The notes under the pieces: generated by a model
Databases searched by the model: none
Told to the model about the DNA's origin: nothing
What the model saw: only the letters and a program-made list of their open reading frames with translations
Position numbers and translations under genes: made by a program
In this document: in pieces, positions 36,524 through 44,848 of the stretch
Layout: each line of letters begins with the position of its first letter
How positions within the stretch are numbered: position 1 is the stretch's first letter
DNA from: an uncultured Kordia sp.
Lineage (GTDB): Bacteria; Bacteroidota; Bacteroidia; Flavobacteriales; Flavobacteriaceae
Assembly (NCBI RefSeq): GCF_947496985.1
Contig: NZ_CANMEZ010000008.1
Span: 140,943-204,942 of the forward strand
Direction: 5' to 3'
Length of the DNA: 64,000 nt

Positions 36524-36552
36524 AAAAATCCAGCAAATTGCTGGATTTTTTT
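36524..36552. terminator. Bidirectional terminator
   Basis: AAAAATCCAGC and GCTGGATTTTT pair around AAATT, followed by T; it lies between two converging genes. Confidence 0.85.
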
Positions 36553-36575
36553 ATGACTAAACTTGTTCGTGTATA

Positions 36576-36989
36576 CTATTCTTCTTCGTTAGAAGCTTCT
36601 GCAGTAAAATCGATCATCCCTTTAGAATGCAATAAATTATACCACTGAATTACCTTTTTTATATCGCTTGGATATACTCTATCTTGATCGTAATCAGGTA
36701 ATACTTCTTCAAAGTATGTTGCCAATACTGTTTTTGATTCTTTATGGTTTATAGAAGTTGCTGCGCCATTTTCTTTGACTTTCACTTTTTCTAATACTTC
36801 TGCTAAAGGAACCTCTTCTGTATTTGTATAGATTGCAATTTCAGATAATAAGCTTACATTGTGACGTAAGCTTACAGAAATTTTCTTTCCATCAGATAAT
36901 GATTCTGCAACAAAACCATTACGGGTTTGTGTTTTTAATTCATAAAGTCCTGGTTTCCCAGAGATAGCTAATATTTTTTCTAGACTCAT
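36576..36989 (-). CDS. DUF5606-domain protein
   Basis: A 137-residue cytosolic protein. The N-terminus LEKILAISGKPGLYELKTQT and GFVAESLSDGKK are the conserved part; the C-terminus is acidic (EASNEEE). The family is restricted to Bacteroidetes and has no known role. It precedes def and ruvX on the same strand, but 238 bases with repeats lie before def in the direction of the gene start, so the two groups are transcribed separately. Confidence 0.88.
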   Translation of the reverse strand: MSLEKILAISGKPGLYELKTQTRNGFVAESLSDGKKISVSLRHNVSLLSEIAIYTNTEEVPLAEVLEKVKVKENGAATSINHKESKTVLATYFEEVLPDYDQDRVYPSDIKKVIQWYNLLHSKGMIDFTAEASNEEE

Positions 36990-37016
36990 ACTATATTTTT
37001 TCTAACAATAGGATCG

Positions 37017-37024
37017 CAAATATA
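37017..37024 (-). promoter_or_regulatory. Promoter -7 element (TATATTTG) of the DUF5606 gene
   Basis: On the minus strand TATATTTG precedes the ATG at 36989 by 27 bases. Confidence 0.5.
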
Positions 37025-37070
37025 CAGATTGTAGATATTGCATCACCTTTTTTAACGTTTATTTTAGTGA

Positions 37071-37212
37071 AACTCAATTTTTATAAACTTTTTAAAGCTA
37101 CATAAAAATTGCTAGTTGTACTAACTCCGTTTTAGAACGGAGTCTGTCGTTTCATATATTTTATTTTCTCAAAACTTAACTTTTACAAACTTTTTAAAGC
37201 GACGTAAAAAGT
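37071..37212. repeat. Pair of 40-bp direct repeats around a hairpin
   Basis: 37071-37110 and 37173-37212 match at 34 of 40 positions, sharing AAACTTTTTAAAGC. Between them lies a perfect 8-bp hairpin at 37124-37143 (ACTCCGTT / AACGGAGT, loop TTAG). Confidence 0.8.
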
Positions 37213-37227
37213 TATTTCAAAATTTAA

Positions 37228-37818
37228 TTATCGTATTTTTTTGGCATCTGGAAAACGCATTTTGTAATCTACTTTAATACGTCCGCGTGAAATATTTGCC
37301 AATCTTCCTTTTAATAAACGGCGTTTTAATCCAGATAGTTTATCTGTAAATAAAATTCCTTCAATATGATCATATTCATGCTGAATAACCCTTGCAGCCA
37401 AACCGTCATATTCTTCTACATGTTTTTCAAAGTTTTCATCCATGTATTCAATTTTGATACTTTCCGGACGGAAAACATCTTCGCGAATATCTGGAATACT
37501 CAAACAACCTTCATTAAAAACCCAAGGTTCACCATCGCGCTCTACAATTTTTGCGTTGATAAACACTTTTTTCATGCCTTCAAGTTGTTTTCTTTGAACT
37601 TCATCAAGTTCTTCATCTTCAGCAAATCCAGTAGCATCTACCATAAATAAGCGAATTGGCAATCCTATTTGCGGAGCTGCCAAACCAACACCATAAGCGT
37701 TGTACATTGTTTCAAACATATTTTCAAGTAGCGTATCTAAATTTGGATATTCTGGTGTAATATCTGTAGCTACTTTTCGTAAAACTGGATCGCCAAAAGC
37801 GACAATTGGTAATATCAT
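37228..37818 (-). CDS. def: Peptide deformylase
   Basis: A 196-residue metalloenzyme removing the formyl group from new proteins. The three motifs are GVGLAAPQIG (43-52), EGCLSIP (103-109, metal-binding Cys) and HEYDH (147-151, two His ligands and catalytic Glu). ATG at 37818 (MILPIVAFGDPVLR) begins at the conserved N-terminus; a longer reading frame into ruvX is not credible. It follows ruvX by 7 bases. Confidence 0.96.
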   Translation of the reverse strand: MILPIVAFGDPVLRKVATDITPEYPNLDTLLENMFETMYNAYGVGLAAPQIGLPIRLFMVDATGFAEDEELDEVQRKQLEGMKKVFINAKIVERDGEPWVFNEGCLSIPDIREDVFRPESIKIEYMDENFEKHVEEYDGLAARVIQHEYDHIEGILFTDKLSGLKRRLLKGRLANISRGRIKVDYKMRFPDAKKIR

Positions 37819-37825
37819 ATTCGTA

Positions 37826-38233
37826 TTATTTGTATAGATAAGATTGCAAAATGATTGTTGCACTTATTTCATCTATTAAACTTTTATTTTGACGTTGTTT
37901 TTTTTTCAATCCGCTATCAATCATGGTTTTAAACGCCATTTTTGATGTAAAACGCTCGTCAACACGTTTTATAGGAATTGCTGGAACTGCTTTGGCTAAC
38001 AAACGAATAAACTCTTTAATTAAAACTTCGCTTTCGGAAGCTTCGTAATTCATTTGTTTCGGTTCTCCAACCAAGAACAATTCTACATTTTCTTTGGCTA
38101 CATATTCTTTTAAAAAATTGATTAAATCATGCGTGCGAACTGTCGTTAAACCAGAAGCTATTAATTGCATCTCGTCAGTAACGGCAATACCTGTTCGTTT
38201 CTTTCCATAATCAATTGCTAAAATGCGAGCCAT
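37826..38233 (-). CDS. ruvX: Putative Holliday junction resolvase / pre-16S rRNA nuclease
   Basis: A 135-residue RNase H-fold nuclease (YqgF/RuvX). Motifs: ILAIDYGKKRTGIAV with the first catalytic Asp, FLVGEPKQM, and VDERFTSKMA, with a late conserved Asp in LIDEISATIILQSYL. In E. coli the YqgF protein matures 16S rRNA. ATG at 38233 is used; an upstream in-frame start at 38248 lies inside the promoter element. Confidence 0.92.
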   Translation of the reverse strand: MARILAIDYGKKRTGIAVTDEMQLIASGLTTVRTHDLINFLKEYVAKENVELFLVGEPKQMNYEASESEVLIKEFIRLLAKAVPAIPIKRVDERFTSKMAFKTMIDSGLKKKQRQNKSLIDEISATIILQSYLYK

Positions 38234-38245
38234 ATAAAATTTTGG

Positions 38246-38253
38246 CAAAAATA
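38246..38253 (-). promoter_or_regulatory. Promoter -7 element (TATTTTTG) of ruvX-def
   Basis: The minus strand reads TATTTTTG, 12 bases before the ATG at 38233; it decides the start. Confidence 0.55.
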
Positions 38254-38380
38254 AGCTTTATATTTCAATGTGTATAAAAATTGAGAAAATATTAATGTAA
38301 TGACAGGAATTGTTATGCTACTTTTATTATATATCTTTAAACGAAATACAATAATTACAATTTATACATAAGATAAAAAA

Positions 38381-38632
38381 ATGCTTGGTATTCCTAAATA
38401 CAACCCTAAATATTTCTCTGACGCTATTTCTTTTTTGAAAAAAAATAAAGACTTTTTACTACAAGCATTAGATAAAAAAATCAATAGTTATTATCTGCAA
38501 TGGAATACAGAATTTGACTTTCATGACACAAATGAATGCCTTAGCTTAGCTAATGGTCTTGATTGCAATGTTATGAATCTTAAACGAACTGAGGAAAATA
38601 AAATTTACAGACGTATACAAGTTAAACATTAA
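38381..38632 (+). CDS. Small hypothetical protein
   Basis: An 83-residue protein with no signal peptide or membrane segment. It begins MLGIPKYNPKYFSDAISFLK and has a Lys-rich helix and two Cys (ECLSLANGLDCNVMN). I do not recognise it. It lies 4 bases before the acyltransferase gene, so it is probably co-transcribed. Reading frame and clean ATG support a real gene, but length makes this less sure. Confidence 0.55.
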   Translation: MLGIPKYNPKYFSDAISFLKKNKDFLLQALDKKINSYYLQWNTEFDFHDTNECLSLANGLDCNVMNLKRTEENKIYRRIQVKH

Positions 38633-38636
38633 GTCA

Positions 38637-39803
38637 TTGAAAAAAACCGCCCGCATACATTCCCTCGATTCTTTACGCGCTATTATGATGATACTTGGCT
38701 TAGTACTACATTCTGCGCTAACGTATAATGTAACAAATCATGGAAATGTTTGGAACATAAAAGATCCTGAATCTACACATATTGCTACGGACTTTTTGGT
38801 ATTATTGATTCATTCATTTCGAATGCCAATCTTCTTTCTAATTGCAGGTTTTTTTGGTGCGATGCTTTTTTATGAGCGAACACCTCTAAAAATGATTAAA
38901 AATAGAGTGCAAAGAATTGTATTTCCATTTATTGTGTTTTTATGTCTCTTGGCGCCTATTTTATCATTTTCTTTTAATTATTCTAACTTTATACTGAGTG
39001 AAACACCAAACGCTTTTGCAAAAGCACTTGCACCTTTTTCTCAATTCTATTTTTACATTCCAAAAATCACTTCGCATTTGTGGTTTTTATATTATTTAAT
39101 TTATTTAACGGGATTTACAGTTATCATTGCACTTGTGTTAAAAAAGTTTCCTAAAGTCACCTCAACAATCAAAAAGCTGTTTAACTGGGTTTTTCAAAGA
39201 CCACTTATAAGAGTACTGTTTTTTGCAGGAATAACATTTGTGATACTTTCTATATTAAAGACACCAATGATTGCTTCCTCGGTTTCTTTACTTCCAGAAA
39301 CAAATACGTTTGTCTATTTTGTATTTTTCTATGTAGCGGGTTGGATTTTGTATACCGTAAAACTACAGTTACCAACATTAATGCAACACGATTGGTTTTG
39401 TACTATTTTTGGTTTTCTTTTAGTGATAATTCAAGGATTTATTATTCAGTTTTCAAATCTTGGTTTGACGCCAACTAGCAATTCTCCGTTATTAATTACT
39501 TTTAGTGCTTTGACTGTTTGGTTTCTTATTTTCGGAATTACAGGACTTTTTATTCGCTATGGAAGTCAGTACTCAAAACGAATGCGTTACATTTCAGACG
39601 CTTCCTATTGGGTGTATTTAATTCATTTACCATTGACTGCTTTGTTTCCAATTATAGTTTGGAAATTACCGATTGGCACATTTTTAAAGTTTACACTTGT
39701 CGTTTTATTAACCACTATAGTTTGTTTTATTACCTATCATTATTGCGTTCGAAATACATTTATTGGTCAATTTTTGAACGGAAGAAAATACCCTAGAAAA
39801 TAA
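38637..39803 (+). CDS. Acyltransferase-3 family membrane protein
   Basis: A 388-residue protein with about ten membrane helices. The family signature at the N-terminus is RIHSLDSLRAIMMILGLVLH, with the catalytic His in LVLHSAL, and FRMPIFFLIAGFF follows. SDASYWVYLIHLPLTA near the C-terminus is typical of OpgC-like members that add acyl groups to glycans. No ATG gives this N-terminus, so the TTG at 38637 is the start. The acceptor is unknown. Confidence 0.88.
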   Translation: MKKTARIHSLDSLRAIMMILGLVLHSALTYNVTNHGNVWNIKDPESTHIATDFLVLLIHSFRMPIFFLIAGFFGAMLFYERTPLKMIKNRVQRIVFPFIVFLCLLAPILSFSFNYSNFILSETPNAFAKALAPFSQFYFYIPKITSHLWFLYYLIYLTGFTVIIALVLKKFPKVTSTIKKLFNWVFQRPLIRVLFFAGITFVILSILKTPMIASSVSLLPETNTFVYFVFFYVAGWILYTVKLQLPTLMQHDWFCTIFGFLLVIIQGFIIQFSNLGLTPTSNSPLLITFSALTVWFLIFGITGLFIRYGSQYSKRMRYISDASYWVYLIHLPLTALFPIIVWKLPIGTFLKFTLVVLLTTIVCFITYHYCVRNTFIGQFLNGRKYPRK

Positions 39804-39883
39804 TTAAGAAATATAGTTTTCTATTCAATTTATAGAATTCTGTTAGATGTGTAAATTTTCATAAATAATCCATTAGAAGATTT

Positions 39884-39905
39884 TATATTTGTACTTATAA
39901 ATTTG
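39884..39905 (+). promoter_or_regulatory. Two overlapping promoter -7 elements of dapD
   Basis: TATATTTG at 39884-39891 and TAAATTTG at 39898-39905 both fit TAnnTTTG. Either would start a transcript that contains the structured leader at 39914-39996. Confidence 0.5.
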
Positions 39906-39913
39906 CTTAGTAC

Positions 39914-39996
39914 GTGTGTGAAGGATAGCAGCGGCATCCTCCCTATTTTCTAGGGAGATATAGCGAATAGCCTGACCGACATTTGGAGGGCACACC
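39914..39996 (+). ncRNA. Structured RNA element in the dapD leader
   Basis: The 83-base stretch has nested pairing: GTGTG at the 5' end with CACAC at 39991-39995, AGGAT (39922-39926) with ATCCT (39936-39940), and a hairpin CCCTA-TTTTC-TAGGG (39941-39955). Unpaired conserved-looking pieces are GATAGCAGCGG and AGCGAATAGCCTGACC. I recall the same GATAG...AGC...AGCCTGACC pattern from other Flavobacteria, possibly the Flavo-1 RNA motif; that name is from memory. It ends 16 bases before the dapD ATG, so a cis-regulatory role is possible. Confidence 0.6.
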
Positions 39997-40012
39997 AAAA
40001 AAAATATAAAAC

Positions 40013-40828
40013 ATGATTGCACTAAAAGAAACGATTGAAAATGCTTGGGATAACCGAGAATTATTGAAAAATGAAGACACACAAGCTGTCATTCGAAAAG
40101 TAATTGACTTACTTGATATTGGAGAATTGCGCGTTGCCGAACCAACTACAGACGGTTGGCAAGTAAATGAATGGGTAAAGAAAGCGGTGGTTTTATATTT
40201 CCCAATTCAGAAAATGGAAACGTTGGAAGCTGGAATTTTTGAGTTTCATGATAAAATTCCATTAAAACGCGGATATGCTGAAAAAGGAATTAGAGTTGTA
40301 CCACATGCTATTGCGCGTCATGGAGCATATGTTTCTAAAGGTGTAATTATGATGCCGAGTTATGTAAATATTGGTGCATATGTAGATGAAGGAACCATGG
40401 TTGATACTTGGGCAACAGTTGGAAGTTGTGCACAAATTGGTAAAAATGTACATTTATCTGGTGGTGTTGGAATTGGTGGAGTTTTAGAACCATTACAAGC
40501 TGCGCCAGTGATTATTGAAGATAATGCTTTTATAGGATCAAGATGTATTGTAGTGGAAGGCGTTAGAGTTGAAGAAGAAGCCGTTTTAGGTGCAAATGTG
40601 GTTTTGACAGCTTCTACTAAAATTATTGATATTACGGGTGACGAACCAATAGAAATGAAAGGACGAGTTCCTGCACGTTGCGTTGTGATTCCTGGAAGTT
40701 ACACGAAAAAGTTTCCTGCTGGAGAATATCAAGTTCCGTGTGCTTTAATAATTGGAAAACGTAAAGAAAGTACTAACAAAAAAACTTCACTGAATGATGC
40801 GTTACGTGAACATGATGTAGCGGTTTAG
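40013..40828 (+). CDS. dapD: 2,3,4,5-tetrahydropyridine-2,6-dicarboxylate N-succinyltransferase
   Basis: A 271-residue enzyme that succinylates tetrahydrodipicolinate in lysine/diaminopimelate synthesis. The C-terminal two thirds is a left-handed beta helix of hexapeptide repeats (VIMMPSYVNIGAYVDEGTMV, GVGIGGVLEPLQAAP, IEDNAFIGSRCIVVEGVRVE). The N-terminal helical domain (LKETIENAWDNRELL) binds substrate. Length is typical. It is preceded by a structured RNA and followed by a terminator, so it is monocistronic. Confidence 0.97.
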   Translation: MIALKETIENAWDNRELLKNEDTQAVIRKVIDLLDIGELRVAEPTTDGWQVNEWVKKAVVLYFPIQKMETLEAGIFEFHDKIPLKRGYAEKGIRVVPHAIARHGAYVSKGVIMMPSYVNIGAYVDEGTMVDTWATVGSCAQIGKNVHLSGGVGIGGVLEPLQAAPVIIEDNAFIGSRCIVVEGVRVEEEAVLGANVVLTASTKIIDITGDEPIEMKGRVPARCVVIPGSYTKKFPAGEYQVPCALIIGKRKESTNKKTSLNDALREHDVAV

Positions 40829-40860
40829 TCTAGACTTCTTAGATTTTTAGACTGCATCAA

Positions 40861-40943
40861 CGTCATTGCGAAAGTTTTGAAAAAACTTATGGCAATCTGT
40901 TTTATTAAATAGACAGATTACTTCGCTTTTGCTCGTAATGACG
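40861..40943. repeat. Palindromic intergenic repeat, copy A
   Basis: Outer arms CGTCATTGCGA and TCGTAATGACG, inner arms GCAATCTGT and ACAGATTAC. Copy B is at 43785-43888. Related elements are known in many bacteria as small extragenic palindromes. Confidence 0.8.
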
Positions 40944-40971
40944 ACTAAATAAGCGCTAATAAAATATGATT

Positions 40972-41000
40972 GCGGACTGAAATTTCAGTTCGCTTTTTTT
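40972..41000 (+). terminator. Rho-independent terminator after dapD
   Basis: GCGGACTGAAA and TTTCAGTTCGC form an 11-bp stem with one G-U pair and effectively no loop bases beyond the centre, followed by seven T. Confidence 0.85.
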
Positions 41001-41051
41001 ATTTATTATAGATTCCTGCCTGCGCAGAAATGACAATACTGAATACTGATA

Positions 41052-41813
41052 TTACTTCTTCTTTTTCAGATACTTCTTCTTCAAATATTTTTTACGATTG
41101 ATTTTTCGCTTGAATCCTTGACTATGTTTAAGAAGTAAATCTTGGACTTCGTGCAATTCTTTATTTGCCAATTCTGCATAACGTTTACTAATGATATGAA
41201 TCATTTGTTTGGACAACCAAAGTCGTTTTAGATTTTCCATACGTTGATCAAGATTTAATGACTCAAAGCGCATCCGATTTAAATCAATTAAATAAAAATC
41301 ATAATGATTATCACGTTTCACAATCAATGTATTTCCGGGAGAATGATCTAAGAAATTGACATTGTTTTCATGCAATTGAAAGCAAAATTCGGCAAATTGT
41401 TCCAGAATGTTTCTTCGATCTTCAAATAATGGATCATGAATCAATGCTCTGAAATCAAAATCGTACTCAATATGTTTACTGATATAGTAACTTTCTTTCA
41501 GTCCTGAAGTAGAATGATTTTCAATGTAAGCAATTGGCGCAGGCGTTCTGATAGCATTTACAGCTAATCGCTCCGCATATTCATACGATCGTTTTGCTTT
41601 GGAAGCTCTAATAAATTTATATACAAATCCATTGAACGTTTTTGGAACTCGAAACGATTTAATATTTATCGTTTCTCCATCTAAATCAAAGGATTTAATA
41701 ACGTTTCGCTCACCTTTAGTTACATATTCTCCTTCGGCATCAAAAGCATTGATAAAAGTGAGGATTTTCTCTTTTTTAGCCTCATAATTAGGATGAATGT
41801 GTACGACTTGCAT
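41052..41813 (-). CDS. Lipopolysaccharide kinase-like (InaA-family) protein
   Basis: A 253-residue protein of the Kdo/heptose kinase fold, adding phosphate to lipopolysaccharide core sugars. The catalytic loop is FLDHSPGNTLIV (His and Asn of the kinase loop) and the metal-binding Asp is in FYLIDLNRMRF. A Lys near the N-terminus (INIKSFRVPK) would bind ATP. The C-terminus is a run of KKYLKKKYLKKKK. ATG at 41813 is decided by the promoter element at 41832. It opens the surface-glycan region. Confidence 0.8.
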   Translation of the reverse strand: MQVVHIHPNYEAKKEKILTFINAFDAEGEYVTKGERNVIKSFDLDGETINIKSFRVPKTFNGFVYKFIRASKAKRSYEYAERLAVNAIRTPAPIAYIENHSTSGLKESYYISKHIEYDFDFRALIHDPLFEDRRNILEQFAEFCFQLHENNVNFLDHSPGNTLIVKRDNHYDFYLIDLNRMRFESLNLDQRMENLKRLWLSKQMIHIISKRYAELANKELHEVQDLLLKHSQGFKRKINRKKYLKKKYLKKKK

Positions 41814-41831
41814 GAATAGACTGTTATTCGC

Positions 41832-41839
41832 CAAAGATA
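41832..41839 (-). promoter_or_regulatory. Promoter -7 element (TATCTTTG) of the kinase gene
   Basis: On the minus strand TATCTTTG covers a possible TTG start at 41834 and so points to the ATG at 41813, 18 bases on. Confidence 0.55.
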
Positions 41840-42105
41840 TATGAAATCATGATAAATCACATATTTTTTTAATATTGTATGATAAAAGGATCTAGATCAA
41901 TACGTTTATAGAATACAGTTTTAAAAGATTTGATTTTCTGAAACATCTTTTTCATTCATTTATAATCTGGTGCTTATTTTTAACTAAATATTAATGCTTT
42001 TTTTAGTTTTTCGCACGAAAAAATCAAATAGATGAAATGAAATTTTAATAACAGCCGAAAAAATAATACTTTGCATCTATTGCTTAGATTCATATTCATA
42101 ACTGC

Positions 42106-43170
42106 ATGAAAAAAATATTAATTATACAGAATAAACGCATTGGAGATGTCTTGATTAGTTCTGTAATTGCCAATAATATTAAAAAACTATATCCTGAAAG
42201 TCGTGTTGATTTCATGGCTTACGACTTTACAACAGGTGTCATTGAGCAGAATCCGAATATTGATACTATTATTCCGATTAATGAAAAGGAATTAAAAAAG
42301 ATTCCTAATCTAATCAAAATGATTCGTAAAGTTCGAAAAGAAAAATATGATATTATTTTTGATCCGTATTCTAAATTACAAAGTCGTTTGATCTGCTATT
42401 TTTCTAAAGCAAGTTATCGTATTGGAAATAAACGAAAGCATAAAAAATTACCACTTCCCTTCTACTCACATCCGATTAATTTATTAGATGAAAAAACACA
42501 AGTTTGTGGAAAAGCAATTGAAGATAGAGTCAATTTAATTACATCTGTTTTTCCATTAGAGAATCCTGATTACGAACCGAAAATCACGTTACAGGAAGAA
42601 GAGAAAGTATATACAAAACTTGACAAGTATCAACATCCTGTTGTGATGTTAGGAATTTTAGGAAGTACGCCGCAAAAGTCAATGCCATATGAATATATTG
42701 CACAAATTGTAGATTATATTACGAGTAACTACAAGGTTCATATCTTATTTAACTATGCACCACACCAAAAAGCAGAAGCTGATAAGATTTATGAAATGTG
42801 TACTAACAAGGACAGTATCATTTTAGATATTTACGAAGATAGTATTCGTGGTTTTGTTCGACTGATGTATGCATGTGATGTGATGGTGGCTAATGAAGGT
42901 GGTATTGTTCATATTGCAAAAGCACTTAACAAACCAACATTTACTATATTTTCACCGTATGTAAATAAAGATCATTGGGCTAGTTTTGAAGATGGAAAAC
43001 AACACGAATCTATTCATTTATTAGAGGAAAAACCCGATTTATTTGATACTTTTACATTTGAAGAACGCAAAAAAATTGAGGAGAATCCGCACGATTTATA
43101 CAAAAAATTAACGCCAGAAATGATTATTCCTAAATTGGAACAGTTTTTAGCTTTACACATAAAAAAATAG
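42106..43170 (+). CDS. Glycosyltransferase family 9 (heptosyltransferase-like)
   Basis: A 354-residue GT-B enzyme. The N-terminal signature IIQNKRIGDVLISSVIANN and the C-terminal sugar-nucleotide site CDVMVANEGGIVHIAKALN are those of ADP-heptose:LPS heptosyltransferases. It has the usual length. It transfers a sugar to the lipopolysaccharide core. A methyltransferase gene follows with one base between stop and start. Confidence 0.92.
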   Translation: MKKILIIQNKRIGDVLISSVIANNIKKLYPESRVDFMAYDFTTGVIEQNPNIDTIIPINEKELKKIPNLIKMIRKVRKEKYDIIFDPYSKLQSRLICYFSKASYRIGNKRKHKKLPLPFYSHPINLLDEKTQVCGKAIEDRVNLITSVFPLENPDYEPKITLQEEEKVYTKLDKYQHPVVMLGILGSTPQKSMPYEYIAQIVDYITSNYKVHILFNYAPHQKAEADKIYEMCTNKDSIILDIYEDSIRGFVRLMYACDVMVANEGGIVHIAKALNKPTFTIFSPYVNKDHWASFEDGKQHESIHLLEEKPDLFDTFTFEERKKIEENPHDLYKKLTPEMIIPKLEQFLALHIKK

Positions 43171-43171
43171 C

Positions 43172-43741
43172 ATGAATATTATAGATAAATTTCATAATTG
43201 GCGCAGAAAATTACGTTGGAATAAACAATACCGCAGCGGTCGTTGGGACAATTTGCGCAAGCCTATTGAAGCTGATCGCTACAAAACAATTATCAATCAT
43301 ATTACTACACATGCCAAAAAACAACCAAGTATTCTAGATTTAGGTGCTGGCGAAGGAGTGCTAAACGAATATTTGGATGCTGACTTGTTTAGTTATTTTT
43401 TAGGAATGGATTTTTCCGATGTCTCAATTCAAAAAGCTAAAACAAAGAAATTTCCAAAAGCTGAATTTGTAACGGCAGATATTCACACCTACACACCCAA
43501 TCAAAAATTTGACATCATTATTTTTAATGAAGCATTTTATTATGTACATGATTCTGAAAAACAGAACGTATTAGATCGTATGCTAGATCATTTGAATGAG
43601 GATGGAGTTTTGATTGTATCTATTTATCGTGAAGGTATCGGTTGTTGGGAATATTTTGAAAAACTACAGCAACTCGATTTTACTGTTGTAAAAACGGATG
43701 AAGAAAAAACCTATTGGAAGATTGGAGCGTATAAATTATAA
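43172..43741 (+). CDS. Class I SAM-dependent methyltransferase
   Basis: A 189-residue protein with the Rossmann-fold cofactor loop SILDLGAGEGVLNEYL, the acidic motif GMDFSDVSI and FDIIIFNEAFYYV as motif IV. The N-terminus is basic (RRKLRWNKQY). It probably methylates a surface sugar, given its place after the heptosyltransferase gene, but the substrate is an inference. Confidence 0.88.
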   Translation: MNIIDKFHNWRRKLRWNKQYRSGRWDNLRKPIEADRYKTIINHITTHAKKQPSILDLGAGEGVLNEYLDADLFSYFLGMDFSDVSIQKAKTKKFPKAEFVTADIHTYTPNQKFDIIIFNEAFYYVHDSEKQNVLDRMLDHLNEDGVLIVSIYREGIGCWEYFEKLQQLDFTVVKTDEEKTYWKIGAYKL

Positions 43742-43784
43742 ATGTTGAATGCTAAATTTTAAATGTAAAAGTATTCTCCTGAAA

Positions 43785-43888
43785 CGTCATTACGAGGAAG
43801 CATGACGAAGTAATCTTTTTGTATCGTTTATACTTTTTCTTTAAAAGACACAGATTGCCACAAATTTTCAAAAATTCTCGCAAAGACG
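43785..43888. repeat. Palindromic intergenic repeat, copy B
   Basis: Arms CGTCATTACGA and TCGCAAAGACG, with inner pieces GTAATCTTT and CAGATTGCC. Same family as 40861-40943 but longer and less perfect. Confidence 0.7.
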
Positions 43889-43967
43889 TATCTAAAAAAT
43901 CCTAAAAGAATTAAGCAAGTCTAACAATCTAAGAGTGAAGCAACCAAAACTTACTACTCAGTTCTAA

Positions 43968-44798
43968 TTACTCAATACTTCCTTTCACTATTCCAAAATC
44001 CGTCCACTTTTTGTTTTCGTCTTTGGTTGTTTTACGGATGGCTAAATTTTTATTGATCGATTCTTGGTTTTTATACCCACGTGGATGATCTAAATGTATA
44101 CAAACGGCACTGTATCTGATTTGTTTACTTTTTAAACCATAGTTGAATAAACGTTCGCCCAATTCACGATCTTGTCCTCCGTATTGCATACGTTCGTCAA
44201 ATCCGTTAATAGCTACAATATCTTTTTTCCAGCCAGAAGCATTGTGTCCATTCCAGCTAGCATTTGTTGGTGTAATTGCGTTTAAAAAGCGTGATTTCAA
44301 TCCTGCAGATGTTAATTTATTGTTCTTAAACGAAGCTTTTAAACCGTTTTGCTTCAACCACTTTACATCAAAACAATTGCCCTCGTAAATATCTTCTTTT
44401 GTAATGAGTTCCGAAATATTCATTGGCAGCATAAAGTAACCTCCCGAAAGGAAAAACCCTTCTTCACGATGCTTTACATGATGCTCTACAAAATCTGCGC
44501 GCGGAATACAATCACCATCAGACATTAAAATATACGGCGTACTACATTTCACAATAGCTTTATTCAGAATTTGAGATTTCTGAAAACCATTGTCTTCATG
44601 CCAAACATGTACAATTGGATAAAAGACTTCTTTACTGATTTCTTCAATCAAATCAATGGTTTCTTGTTTAGAACCATCATCTGCAATTACAATTTCAAAC
44701 AAACGATACGTTTGATTGTTGTAACCGTGTAATACTTTTGCCAACCACTCAGGTGAGTTGTACGTACTTATAATTATGGAAGTGTCTATTGTTGTCAT
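43968..44798 (-). CDS. Glycosyltransferase family 2 with a galactosyltransferase-type C-terminal domain
   Basis: A 276-residue GT-A enzyme. The nucleotide-binding start is IIISTYNSPEWLAKVL with IADDGSKQ, and the metal-binding LMSDGDCIP (DxD-like). The C-terminal part contains FDERMQYGGQDRELGERL, the conserved block of beta-1,4-galactosyltransferase-type domains, then a CIHLDHPR segment. It makes a surface glycan. It is divergent from the next gene with a promoter element on each strand between them. Confidence 0.9.
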   Translation of the reverse strand: MTTIDTSIIISTYNSPEWLAKVLHGYNNQTYRLFEIVIADDGSKQETIDLIEEISKEVFYPIVHVWHEDNGFQKSQILNKAIVKCSTPYILMSDGDCIPRADFVEHHVKHREEGFFLSGGYFMLPMNISELITKEDIYEGNCFDVKWLKQNGLKASFKNNKLTSAGLKSRFLNAITPTNASWNGHNASGWKKDIVAINGFDERMQYGGQDRELGERLFNYGLKSKQIRYSAVCIHLDHPRGYKNQESINKNLAIRKTTKDENKKWTDFGIVKGSIE

Positions 44799-44806
44799 AC
44801 AGACTG

Positions 44807-44833
44807 CAAAGATAAAGTTTTTTAGTAAGTTTG
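44807..44833. promoter_or_regulatory. Divergent pair of promoter -7 elements
   Basis: TATCTTTG on the minus strand (44814-44807) serves the gene at 44798, and TAAGTTTG on the plus strand (44826-44833) serves the gene at 44849. The second overlaps a TTG at 44831 and so excludes that start. Confidence 0.55.
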
Positions 44834-44848
44834 TGCTTTAAATTTATC

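Noticed and set aside
39873..40082. A 69-codon minus-strand frame over the dapD leader
   Set aside because: It crosses the structured RNA and the dapD start, shows no family features, and has no promoter or ribosome signal.
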